Positions 26,229-34,500 of a stretch of 64,000 nt of DNA are shown here, piece by piece (positions within the stretch are counted from its first letter, which is position 1; each line of letters begins with the position of its first letter). The notes under the pieces are model-generated. The model made no database searches, was not told the origin of the DNA, and worked only from the letters and a program-made list of their open reading frames with translations. Location of the stretch: NCBI RefSeq assembly GCF_000023125.1, contig NC_013037.1:4069501-4133500 (forward strand). The letters are read 5' to 3'. The stretch is from Dyadobacter fermentans DSM 18053 (GTDB lineage: Bacteria > Bacteroidota > Bacteroidia > Cytophagales > Spirosomataceae). The position numbers and the translations under genes are program-made.

Positions 26229-26745
26229 GAATAAAGTTTGAGTTAGCTGAATTTAAAGCGCTCCCAAACTGCAACCGTCACCAACTAGTTTTAGAAAAGA
26301 ACCAGCGAATCACCCGTTCTGATTCTCAAGCGGAAACCTTAATCGGAGCGAACCTTTCCCAAGACTCATTAAAATCTTACCATCCGTTTGTATTTTTCCA
26401 ATACGACCAAAAGTTACTCTCTATGTATTCCGACAAGTATCAACTAAGTGCCAACCAATTTTATATTTAGTCTTGATAAAATTAATCTAACTGATAAAAG
26501 TACTTTTGTTTAATATACAACTATCTATAAAACAAGTAACTAAAATATTTCGATCACTAATTTGCAAAATATTTTTACATGTTAATGTAAACGTTTATTG
26601 GATAGGGTGATTTATTTTGATGCCGACGTATAGTAGTCTTCGTTTTTGTTTAAAAACTTTTTACATTCACCCGCAACTTTCACTATTTCAAGATATTGCA
26701 TGTATATTCAACAGTACTTTTTTTGGTCACTAAACGTCCTCTATC
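26229..26745. other. AT-rich divergent intergenic region
   Basis: A 517-bp gene-free region between the divergent fibre gene and T9SS-cargo gene. It is much richer in A+T than its neighbours. It holds an inverted repeat, TTTACAT-GTTA-ATGTAAA, at 26574-26591, and a TACTTTTG (TAnnTTTG) box at 26501-26508 on the plus strand without a well-placed -33 box. It is likely to carry promoters for both sides. I see no RNA gene. Confidence 0.5.
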
Positions 26746-28179
26746 ATGAAAACTTTCTACCGTTTGATGTGCATTACCTTGATAGGTATTTCTATGCATT
26801 TCACGTCGCAAGCACAGTGCACGCTGACCGATCCCGCAATTGAATTAAACCATGTTGGTGACAGTAACGGGAATTGTGTGGTGAACATTAACCTCTCCTT
26901 CACCATCAATAAGAATTTTGGAAACAAGTTTACGTATGTTCACATATGGGCTCCTTCCTCATATCCCAACATCGACTACAAAAAAGCACCGGACAAAACT
27001 GCCCTCGGTGCTGTGCTTGCCACGCTCGCGCTTGATACGCGTGGAGCAGTTACCTTATTGCCAGATTATAGTGCTGACAATCAAATACAGCCACTATTTA
27101 CAGGCTTAACACTATTGGAGGAAGACTTGGGTTCGGGGCTGGTCCGTGTCACGATCGACAATATCCAGTTCACTGTTCCCGGTGCTTGCGAAACTCTTCC
27201 CATCCTGAAAGGAGATGTGTGGTCTACCCAGGCCGCAACCAATAATCCGGCTGTACACTGCTATAACCGCGGTTTCAACCTACGCATTAACGACCCGATG
27301 ATAACCGGAAAAATCAACTGTAACGAGCCCGAAGGACCACGCACCTACGACCTGGATATCGTATCCACGAACCCTACTGCTTTTTCCGTAACATATAAAT
27401 TGTACCTGGATGACGGCGAGCTGACCAACGGCCAGCCAACGTTCAGCACTATGGATGATGAGCTTATCTATACGAGCCCGCCAACTAATTTGTCAACGTC
27501 GGAGCCGATCGTGAGCAAAGACCAGCCCTATACGTATGCGTTCCTTGAAGACAAACGCTCGATATGGGTCGTTTTGACAAGCCCTACCTTGCCGAATGCC
27601 ATCATTGCGGAATTGAAAAACAATTGTACTATCACATTGCCCGTGACGCTGGCGCGGTTCAGTGGCTCTTTGCTCGACAACGCGGTGAGCCTTTCCTGGA
27701 CCACCACCGAAGAGGCCGGGAGCAGCCATTTTGACATCGAGCGCAGCGCCGATGCAAAAGAATTCATTCAGCTCGGCCGCATTCAGGCTAACGGCAATTC
27801 TTCGGTGACAAAACAATACCGTTTCGTGGACACCAAACCGCTGAGCGGTAATAACTACTACCGGTTGCGAATGGTAGATACCGACGGAAGCTTCGAATAT
27901 TCACGCACGATCGCGATCGATAATGGCTCAAACAGCGTGGCATTCGAGCTGCTGGGTAACCCGGCGCCGAACCGGGAGATCAAATTCCTCCTCAAAAACG
28001 AGAAGGCGTCCAACATCCGCCTTTTCGACCTGTCGGGAAAAACGATCGGTTTCTCGCTCAGCCAAAGCGGCAACGAGTTTGTGCTGAGGCCGAAAGGTAG
28101 CTTCTCATCGGGTCTGTACATTCTTTCGCTGCAACGTAATGGCGCCAGTATGCTCACGAAGAAGGTTTTGATGCCATAG
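26746..28179 (+). CDS. Secreted protein with type IX secretion C-terminal sorting domain
   Basis: A 477-aa protein with signal peptide (MKTFYRLMCITLIGISMHF...SQAQC). The middle is a beta-rich region (about 25-290) with several Cys and no recognised enzyme motif. A linker, LPVTLARFSGSLLDNAVSLSW, with the TTEEAGSSHFDIERS and YRLRMVDTDGSFEYS patterns is typical just before T9SS sorting domains. The last 75 residues form the type A sorting domain (IRLFDLSGKTIG...GLYILSLQRNG...KKVLMP). It is therefore exported by the Por machinery and either attached to the cell surface or released. The function of the cargo part is unknown. Confidence 0.9.
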   Translation: MKTFYRLMCITLIGISMHFTSQAQCTLTDPAIELNHVGDSNGNCVVNINLSFTINKNFGNKFTYVHIWAPSSYPNIDYKKAPDKTALGAVLATLALDTRGAVTLLPDYSADNQIQPLFTGLTLLEEDLGSGLVRVTIDNIQFTVPGACETLPILKGDVWSTQAATNNPAVHCYNRGFNLRINDPMITGKINCNEPEGPRTYDLDIVSTNPTAFSVTYKLYLDDGELTNGQPTFSTMDDELIYTSPPTNLSTSEPIVSKDQPYTYAFLEDKRSIWVVLTSPTLPNAIIAELKNNCTITLPVTLARFSGSLLDNAVSLSWTTTEEAGSSHFDIERSADAKEFIQLGRIQANGNSSVTKQYRFVDTKPLSGNNYYRLRMVDTDGSFEYSRTIAIDNGSNSVAFELLGNPAPNREIKFLLKNEKASNIRLFDLSGKTIGFSLSQSGNEFVLRPKGSFSSGLYILSLQRNGASMLTKKVLMP

Positions 28180-28197
28180 TGAGCTCCGTATAGATGC

Positions 28198-28233
28198 AAA
28201 CGGCCCGGTGGAAGCATTTCCGCCGGGCCGTTT
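28198..28233. terminator. Strong bidirectional terminator
   Basis: A perfect 11-bp stem AAACGGCCCGG/CCGGGCCGTTT (28198-28208 with 28223-28233), extended inside by GGAA/TTCC across one wobble pair. It separates the T9SS cargo gene from the converging dehydrogenase-like gene, with A/T tracts on both sides. Confidence 0.88.
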
Positions 28234-28236
28234 GGC

Positions 28237-30000
28237 TTATTTACCCAATACCTGCCTCACATCGCCTGCCGAAACCGGGCCGGCGTCGTTGCCGAAGCTC
28301 CTGCGGATGTAGGTAAGCACCTGGGCCAGCTCCTCGGCTTTCAGGAAATCATGGCGTGGCATCAGGTCGTTATATGGCTTCCCGGCAACCTGGATGGGCC
28401 CTTCAAGGCCGTTGGCCACGACTTCGATCAGCCGCTTTTTATCGCCCGTCACCCATTCGGAGCCTCCGAGGGGCGGGAACCGGCTGCCGTCGCCCATTCC
28501 GTTGCGCTGATGGCAGGGCGTGCAGTAGGTGTTGTAAATGCGCTGGCCGAGTTCCTTCGTCTGGGTATCGAGGTTATCGGCCACTTCGTCGGGCGTGCGG
28601 ATATGCGCCAGCAGCTTGTGCTGTTCCATCGAGGCAAGTTGTTTTGTTCCAAAAGCCTTTCTATCCCCTTTGAACATAATGCGCCAAACCTTTCCCACCT
28701 TCGAATCAGTGATGTACAATGAGCCATCGGGGCCTTCGGCGAGGCCCATCGGCCTGAACTTCGCATCACTTACATTGATGATCGGATCGACGCCCGCGAA
28801 ACCGTCCGCGAAAACCTCCCATTCGCCCGAGGGAACGCCATTTTTGAACGGCACGAAGCCTACAAAGTAACCCGCCTGCGGATATGGCGCGCGGTTGGTG
28901 GAACCGTGGAAGGCAATGAATGCACCATTTTTATATCGTTCGGGGAATTGACTGCCCTGATAAAAAAGTACGTCGTTCGGTGCCCAATGTCCCGGAAACC
29001 CTATGAGCGGCTTCTGGTACTTCGCGCCCTCGCCCTCCTTTTTACCGTCGCCTCCGTATTCGGGATTGAGCATTTTCCGGCCTTTCATCTGATCGTAGTA
29101 ATAATACGGCCAGCCGGAGTTGGTGCCCTGCGTTACTTTCACAAATTCCTCGGCAGGGAGCACCGCGCTCTGCCACGACGTGAACAGGCCCGGAAACAGG
29201 CGATGGAGGTTATCCCGGCCATGCACCACCGCATAAAGGCTCTTGTCCGCAGGATTCCAGCGCATTCCGACGATACTTCGCAAGCCGGTGGCATACAAGG
29301 AGCCGTCGGCCTGGGTTTGGTTGGGCTTGTCGGCACTGAACTTCCATATCCCGCCGTGCTTTTCGAGTTCGGGGCACGGGTCCACGCCGCGGTTGCCGGG
29401 TTTTCCGCCTGGTGAGTTCACCATATCCTGGCAGGCATCCGAAGGTGCGCCGAACGGGACGTACATATTCCCGGCGTCGTCGAAGGCCATTGGTTTTGTG
29501 ATATGCCAATGCGGGCCGTGCTCGTGGTCATCTTTCAGGATGAGCTCTGTTTTTTCGTCGGGCAGGAGCTGGCCGGGGATGAGCTTGCTGCGGTAAACAG
29601 CCAGTGAGGAGCTGTAATAAAGATATCCGTTGTGAATGGTGATCCCGTTGGCGAGGCTGCTATGGTCCTGGTAATTACCGAAATTCCGCATGACATCCGC
29701 CCGGCCGTCGCCGTTGGTATCCCTGAGCGCCACGGTGCCGCCGCCCTGCCCTTTGCCGAAATAGCGGAGTTTGATATAAATGTCGCCATTATCATTCACC
29801 ACAATGTGCCGGGCAAGGCCGGTGCTGTCGGCGACCACGAGCGTTTCAAAATCGTCGGGCGTTGTGAGGCCGCCCTGGTCGGCGTCGCCGGCGGGCAGGG
29901 TATCGTGCGGCAAATGCGTTGCGCCGGCCAATGCGAGCGCCAGGAGCCCTATGCCCAGATATGCCCGGATTCCTGTGCGTTTTAATTTATAAAAATGCAT
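28237..30000 (-). CDS. Glucose/sorbosone dehydrogenase-like beta-propeller fused to cytochrome c
   Basis: About 587 aa from ATG 30000. A longer frame upstream is low-complexity and runs into the neighbouring gene, so it was rejected. A signal peptide or anchor (GIGLLALALAGA) is followed by a beta-propeller of the soluble-aldose/sorbosone dehydrogenase type (about 50-450; MAFDDAGNMYVPFG, GLRSIVGMRWNP, GLAEGPDGSLYITDSKVG). A C-terminal cytochrome c domain follows (about 470-575), with haem motif YCTPCHQRNGMGDG and a later Met ligand near YNDLMPRHDF. It likely oxidises a sugar or polyol in the periplasm and passes electrons to the haem. The cofactor of the propeller (PQQ or none) is not certain. 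Confidence 0.85.
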   Translation of the reverse strand: MHFYKLKRTGIRAYLGIGLLALALAGATHLPHDTLPAGDADQGGLTTPDDFETLVVADSTGLARHIVVNDNGDIYIKLRYFGKGQGGGTVALRDTNGDGRADVMRNFGNYQDHSSLANGITIHNGYLYYSSSLAVYRSKLIPGQLLPDEKTELILKDDHEHGPHWHITKPMAFDDAGNMYVPFGAPSDACQDMVNSPGGKPGNRGVDPCPELEKHGGIWKFSADKPNQTQADGSLYATGLRSIVGMRWNPADKSLYAVVHGRDNLHRLFPGLFTSWQSAVLPAEEFVKVTQGTNSGWPYYYYDQMKGRKMLNPEYGGDGKKEGEGAKYQKPLIGFPGHWAPNDVLFYQGSQFPERYKNGAFIAFHGSTNRAPYPQAGYFVGFVPFKNGVPSGEWEVFADGFAGVDPIINVSDAKFRPMGLAEGPDGSLYITDSKVGKVWRIMFKGDRKAFGTKQLASMEQHKLLAHIRTPDEVADNLDTQTKELGQRIYNTYCTPCHQRNGMGDGSRFPPLGGSEWVTGDKKRLIEVVANGLEGPIQVAGKPYNDLMPRHDFLKAEELAQVLTYIRRSFGNDAGPVSAGDVRQVLGK

Positions 30001-30011
30001 GATTGTTTCGG

Positions 30012-31250
30012 TTAAAATCCCTTTTTCTTCGCTGCGAGCCCATTCAAATCCCACACTACCTTTCCCTCGCGGACGGTCATTTCCACTTCCAGCTTCCGGC
30101 TGCCGCTGATGCTGTTTCCGACAGAATCCATGAAACCGAATGTACCTTCCCGCAACCGGAACAATGCGATATCGGCCGGATTTCCCTCGCGCAGTGCACC
30201 CAGCTCGGGATGACCGATTGCCTGGGCCGCATTCCACGTCGCGATCCGCACCACCTCTTCAAGCGAAAGGCCCATCGCCATGAACTTCGACATGACGTTT
30301 GACATATCCTTCATGGCAGAGTTCATGCTGAAACGATGCAGGTCCGTCCCAAACGAATTGGGCCAAAAACCCTGCTTCACGGCGGGCACCGCCTGATCGA
30401 ACCAGAAACCAGCACCGCCATGACCGAGGTCGAACAGCACGCCGCGCTTCCGGGCTTCGAGCACGAAGGGGCGCACGCGGCCGTCGTCGCCTACAATCGG
30501 CATTCGTTCTTTGATGTTCTCGAACGTGTGGGTGATCATATCGCCGGGCCGCATTCTGGCCAGCTGATCTTCCAGGGAATATTCCGGTAAATGGCATTCG
30601 ACAAAAAGCGGCTTGCCGGATTGTTTGGCAGCATTCAATGCATTATCGAACGGCGTCCATTCCTTCCCGTTATAATGCCCGATCTTCACGCCTGCGATCA
30701 CAGCCGCATATTGCCGGATCGTGGCAACAGCCGAATCCACATTCATGTCCTGCAAGTTCTGCTCATGCGCCGCGCCCGTCATACCGCCGCCGGAGATGTT
30801 CAGAAATGCCAGAATGCGGGTTTTGGACTGATCAATCACCTGTTTTTTAAACAACGGAAAGCTCCGCCAGCCGGAAGTTCCCGCGTCCACAACGGTGGTT
30901 ACACCCGAGCGGAATGTAAAATCGTCGGGCGAAACACTGTTTACACCATTGGCAAATTGTCCCGTCTGCGCGCCTACGAACACATGCGTGTGCGGATCGA
31001 TAAATCCGGGCGTGAGGTACAGGCCGTCGGCATTGATCACCTGCGCCGCCGAGCCGCGGATATCAGCCGCCACCCGGGCGATTTTCCCCTGACTCACGGC
31101 AACGTCCATCCTGGCATTGACCGAGCTGGCCGGATCGATCACGTGCGCGCCTTTGATGAGCAGGTCGTAGGATTGGGCACGGGCATTTACAGCGACCAAC
31201 GCCGCGAATGCGAGCCAGCATCCCGTGATTTGGAATAATAATGCTTTCAT
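30012..31250 (-). CDS. Amidohydrolase/deacetylase family metal-dependent hydrolase (copy 2)
   Basis: About 412 aa from ATG 31250 (MKALLFQITG), with a signal peptide ending at ARAQ, so it is periplasmic. It is a dihydroorotase-like amidohydrolase barrel: FIDPHTHVFVG (HxH metal site), VVDAGTSGWRSFPLFKK, ILAFLNISGGGM, CHLPEYS (His ligand), ITHTFEN and FGTDLHR (catalytic Asp). It is a close paralogue of the gene directly upstream, whose stop codon is 2 bp away. It ends 11 bp before the cytochrome-fused gene starts. Substrates of this family include N-acyl amino acids and cyclic amides. The specific one is not known. Confidence 0.87.
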   Translation of the reverse strand: MKALLFQITGCWLAFAALVAVNARAQSYDLLIKGAHVIDPASSVNARMDVAVSQGKIARVAADIRGSAAQVINADGLYLTPGFIDPHTHVFVGAQTGQFANGVNSVSPDDFTFRSGVTTVVDAGTSGWRSFPLFKKQVIDQSKTRILAFLNISGGGMTGAAHEQNLQDMNVDSAVATIRQYAAVIAGVKIGHYNGKEWTPFDNALNAAKQSGKPLFVECHLPEYSLEDQLARMRPGDMITHTFENIKERMPIVGDDGRVRPFVLEARKRGVLFDLGHGGAGFWFDQAVPAVKQGFWPNSFGTDLHRFSMNSAMKDMSNVMSKFMAMGLSLEEVVRIATWNAAQAIGHPELGALREGNPADIALFRLREGTFGFMDSVGNSISGSRKLEVEMTVREGKVVWDLNGLAAKKKGF

Positions 31251-31252
31251 AC

Positions 31253-32548
31253 CTATTTCGCCTGCATTTCCGATTCCCAACCCGCTACGCTGATCCCGTT
31301 GAGATCCCACACGACCTTTCCGGCACGTATCGTCAGTTCGGCTTCGAGCTTTTTGTCGCCTTTGAGCTTCAATCTGCGGGCGTCTATGAAGCCGAAATCG
31401 CCTTTGCGGACGTTAAAAACCGTAATGTCGGCCTCGCTGCCCACGGTAAGACTGCCCAGGTCGGGGCGCTTGATCACCTGCGCGGGGTTCCAGGTGACGC
31501 GCAGGATCGCGTCCGGCAGCGGTACGCCCATGTTCAGGAATTTGGAGATCACATTATCCAAACCCTTCATTCCGCCGTTCATGCTGTCGGTGTGCAGATC
31601 GGTGCTGATCACATTCGCGAGAAAGCCCTGCCTGATTGATGGGATCGCCTGCCGCCAAGCAAATGCGCCTCCGCCGTGACCGACATCGAATACGAGCCCT
31701 TTTTTCTGTATTTCCAGCACGAAAGGCTTCACTTTGCCCTGCTCGTCCACCACGGTTTCGCGGTCGTTGGGCCCGTGGGCATAGGTATGCGTGAAAATAT
31801 CGCCCGGCCTGAGGTATTCCTTAAAAAGCTTTTCGATCGACAGCGGCGGCCGGTGCTCGCCAAAATCGACCATTACCGGCACGTCGGCCAGCTTACCGGC
31901 TTCCACGGCCCGCTGCACCTGGCTGTAATCGCCCCAGAAATGCGCCGATTTGATACCTACGATGATATTGGGATACAATCTTTTGATCATGTTTGCCACC
32001 ATTACCGGATTCATGTCCGTCAGGTCCTGCTCTTCGTAGCGGCTCGCCATGCCTGTGCCCACGATGTTCAGGAATGCCAGCACGCGCGTTTGCGCACGAT
32101 CGATCGTTTGCGCTTTGAAAAGTTTGAAATTCCGCCAGCCCGACGAACCGGCGTCCACGACGGTGGTGACGCCCGTCCGGAATGTAAAACCATCGGGCGC
32201 GACGCTCGTGTGGCCGTTGGCGATGTAGGCGTCGGGCGTGGTGCCATTAAAAACGTGGGCATGCATGTCGATAAACCCGGGCGCGACGTACAAACCTTTG
32301 GCGTCGACGACTTTTTTAGCATTCGCGGCGGGAATGTCCGCGGCCACCTGGGCAATTTTCCCGGAAATAACCGCCACATCGCGCACGCCGTCGATCTGGT
32401 TTTTCGGGTCGATGACGTGGCCGCCTTTGATGAGCAGGTCGATGGATTGGGAATGCGCCGGTGATAGCGCGAGAAGCAGGAAGGCGAAGACGGTCCAGCC
32501 GCGACAGCCGTGCCTTAGAAAGGCAGTCATTGAAGTAATCATTTTCAT
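31253..32548 (-). CDS. Amidohydrolase/deacetylase family metal-dependent hydrolase (copy 1)
   Basis: A 431-aa protein; a second start three codons in (MITSMTAFL) is equally possible. The signal peptide ends at SPAHSQ. Metal and catalytic motifs are FIDMHAHVFNG, VVDAGSSGWRNFKLFKA, VLAFLNIVGTGM, MVDFGEHRPPL, FTHTYAHGPNDRET and VISTDLHTDS. It is the first gene of a likely three-gene operon with its paralogue and the cytochrome-fused dehydrogenase-like gene. Both copies keep the full set of metal ligands, so both are probably active and may differ in substrate. Confidence 0.87.
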   Translation of the reverse strand: MKMITSMTAFLRHGCRGWTVFAFLLLALSPAHSQSIDLLIKGGHVIDPKNQIDGVRDVAVISGKIAQVAADIPAANAKKVVDAKGLYVAPGFIDMHAHVFNGTTPDAYIANGHTSVAPDGFTFRTGVTTVVDAGSSGWRNFKLFKAQTIDRAQTRVLAFLNIVGTGMASRYEEQDLTDMNPVMVANMIKRLYPNIIVGIKSAHFWGDYSQVQRAVEAGKLADVPVMVDFGEHRPPLSIEKLFKEYLRPGDIFTHTYAHGPNDRETVVDEQGKVKPFVLEIQKKGLVFDVGHGGGAFAWRQAIPSIRQGFLANVISTDLHTDSMNGGMKGLDNVISKFLNMGVPLPDAILRVTWNPAQVIKRPDLGSLTVGSEADITVFNVRKGDFGFIDARRLKLKGDKKLEAELTIRAGKVVWDLNGISVAGWESEMQAK

Positions 32549-32573
32549 TAATCTTTAAGGTTCAGGAATGTCG

Positions 32574-32593
32574 TGACGCCCGGCGAGGCGTCA
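32574..32593 (-). promoter_or_regulatory. Short hairpin upstream of the amidohydrolase operon
   Basis: TGACGCC/GGCGTCA (32574-32580 with 32587-32593) makes a perfect 7-bp stem with a 6-nt loop, 26 bp upstream of the first amidohydrolase. It may be an operator or a leader hairpin. Confidence 0.35.
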
Positions 32594-33460
32594 TTTCAAA
32601 TTATCTTTAACACAGAAAGCCTCCAAAATCAATGACTTAATACTGCTCTGACTGAAAATATTCGCGTTTGTGGGAAATAGCACGATGACAAGACCTGCTC
32701 CCACCGGATCTTTCGGAAGTGGGCGATCGCATTATCCCTTAGAACCAGAAATAAACGCTCAGTTACTACAAGAATTTATGTATGTAATTTTCGAAGAAAA
32801 AAAGTGATTATTTATTTTTAAGCCTATTTAACTTATTGATAATCAAAAAATTAAATTTTTGTAGAGATATTTTTATTTTGAAAATGAAATCCAATGCTTT
32901 AAACTTGTTGTAGATTTTATTTTACATGAATGTAGCTACACGTAAAATAAAGTCTACGCATTGCGAATGTTGGAATTTTCGATCGAGCGGAAACGCTGCC
33001 TGAAAAGCAACTCACTCAACGTTAAAAGACATGACGAACAATCGTTATCTACGGCTTTTGCCACAAGGCAGCATGCGGCACCCGGCGGTGTGCTCCGATC
33101 CGGAGCCCGTTCCCTCGGTGGAAAGTGATAATCCTACCCTACCTGTTAAACGTTCTGTTTCAAGGACATTCCATCCGGAACCGTCCCACCTTCTTCCTCC
33201 TACTGATAATGGCCGGAGTTCCTCGCGGAATGCGGGCAAGGCACGTGCGGAGCTGATCATGCTTTACGACCAGACGGGTTGTCAAAGAGCATGACAGAAC
33301 ACATATAGGCGTATCCGTTCGCTCATTTAGCTTGCCCCGCGAAGGCAATGCGTGGCATTCTTGTGCGATAAGATATCCGACTGTTTGCGACCGGCAACCA
33401 GCCAATGAGAACCAATTTAATAATCCGCCACATAATTTTTTTCACTAAATCTAACGCGTA
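32594..33460. other. Long non-coding or weakly coding region with a large dyad
   Basis: About 870 bp without a convincing gene. The stretch from about 32760 to 32960 is very A+T-rich. It contains two 16-base arms, GTAGATTTTATTTTAC (32910-32925) and GTAAAATAAAGTCTAC (32942-32957), complementary except for one T/G position, around a small palindrome TGTAGCTACA. A regulatory site or structured RNA is possible. The rest shows a weak ORF at 33031-33294 and nothing else. Confidence 0.5.
33031..33294 (+). CDS. Doubtful small ORF (87 aa)
   Basis: An 87-aa frame, rich in Pro, Ser and Arg, with no membrane segment and no recognised domain. It begins with ATG within a long intergenic region. Composition is unlike the surrounding real genes and may be random. 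It is listed only because nothing else occupies this stretch. Confidence 0.15.
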   Translation: MTNNRYLRLLPQGSMRHPAVCSDPEPVPSVESDNPTLPVKRSVSRTFHPEPSHLLPPTDNGRSSSRNAGKARAELIMLYDQTGCQRA

Positions 33461-34489
33461 ATGAAAACACGTACACTGAAATTACTTACCCTTCTGATGT
33501 TCCTTACATTCTTCCTGTATGATTGTAAAGACAAAGAAGCGGATTCGCTCGAACCCGCTAACACCGAGCTATCCAACCAACTGGACAAGCTGGAACTTCC
33601 CGCTACCACACTGGAAGAAACACCGGACATTAAATTGGTGCCCGGCAAAGTCGACCCTTCCGCCAAAACGAAGGAGCTGAACGAATCGCTTGGCGCTGTA
33701 ACAGTCGGCAGCATTCCGGCCAGCGTGACCAAAGCCGCTGAAGAAGTGGCAGGTTCGCTGTCGGATGCCGAGGTGAAGGCATTGAACCAGGTGAGCCCGT
33801 CGTCCAAAAACGAGCTCAATTCGGCCCAATTGCGCACGATCCTGAAAAAGGCTACGGCTGACGTTAAACTTCAAAGCTACCTGTCGCTCCTCACCGCCGC
33901 CAAAGTAGACGGGCTTCCGGACGGCGGCAGAACCGGTGCCGTGACGGAGGGTACGCCTTCCAACCCGGCCGTTGAAGCTGGCAAAACGGACGATTGCATC
34001 GCCCGCGCCAACGAGAAGTTCGACCGCACCAAAGAGCGCCTCGACGACGCCAAAGCGAGAGAGCTCGGCAAGATCAACGATGCGTACGCAAGAGACCTGG
34101 AACGCATTCAGCGCAACCTGGAAAGATGTACGGGCGAAAACGGCGCGGCACATTTCGAGGCGCTCCGCCAGGTAGGCATCAAGATCGCAAACGATGCCCT
34201 GGCCGCATTGGAAAGAGCTAAGCCATTCCTCCGCCCGGGCCAGTACGAATACCTGAAAGCGCTGATCAACATTCAGTTGCTCGATTACCTCGACAAAGTA
34301 AACCAGCTGGAAGCCGCTAAAATCGGCAGCTGCACGGAAATCGCCGAAATCGCCAGAGCCCGCGCAGAAGAAACCAAAAACTCCAACACTGCCCGCGTAG
34401 AAGCAAACTACAACGAAGCCCTTGCGAAAGCGGTTGAATTGAGAGACAAAATGATCGAAAACTGCCACAACCAGGGCAGCGGTATCTAA
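33461..34489 (+). CDS. Exported coiled-coil protein of unknown function
   Basis: A 342-aa protein. The N-terminal signal sequence (LKLLTLLMFLTFFLYDCKDKE) ends in a Cys followed by charged residues, like a lipoprotein, but Asp before the Cys is not a normal lipobox residue. The first half (25-170) is low in aromatics and probably flexible. The second half (about 175-342) is strongly helical and charged (ANEKFDRTKERLDDAKARE, ARDLERIQRNLER) with four Cys spaced through it, suggesting helical hairpins joined by disulfides. It is 11 bp upstream of a YjbH-type gene and co-directional, so the two probably work together at the cell envelope. I do not recognise the family. Confidence 0.8.
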   Translation: MKTRTLKLLTLLMFLTFFLYDCKDKEADSLEPANTELSNQLDKLELPATTLEETPDIKLVPGKVDPSAKTKELNESLGAVTVGSIPASVTKAAEEVAGSLSDAEVKALNQVSPSSKNELNSAQLRTILKKATADVKLQSYLSLLTAAKVDGLPDGGRTGAVTEGTPSNPAVEAGKTDDCIARANEKFDRTKERLDDAKARELGKINDAYARDLERIQRNLERCTGENGAAHFEALRQVGIKIANDALAALERAKPFLRPGQYEYLKALINIQLLDYLDKVNQLEAAKIGSCTEIAEIARARAEETKNSNTARVEANYNEALAKAVELRDKMIENCHNQGSGI

Positions 34490-34500
34490 CAGCAAGGCGG

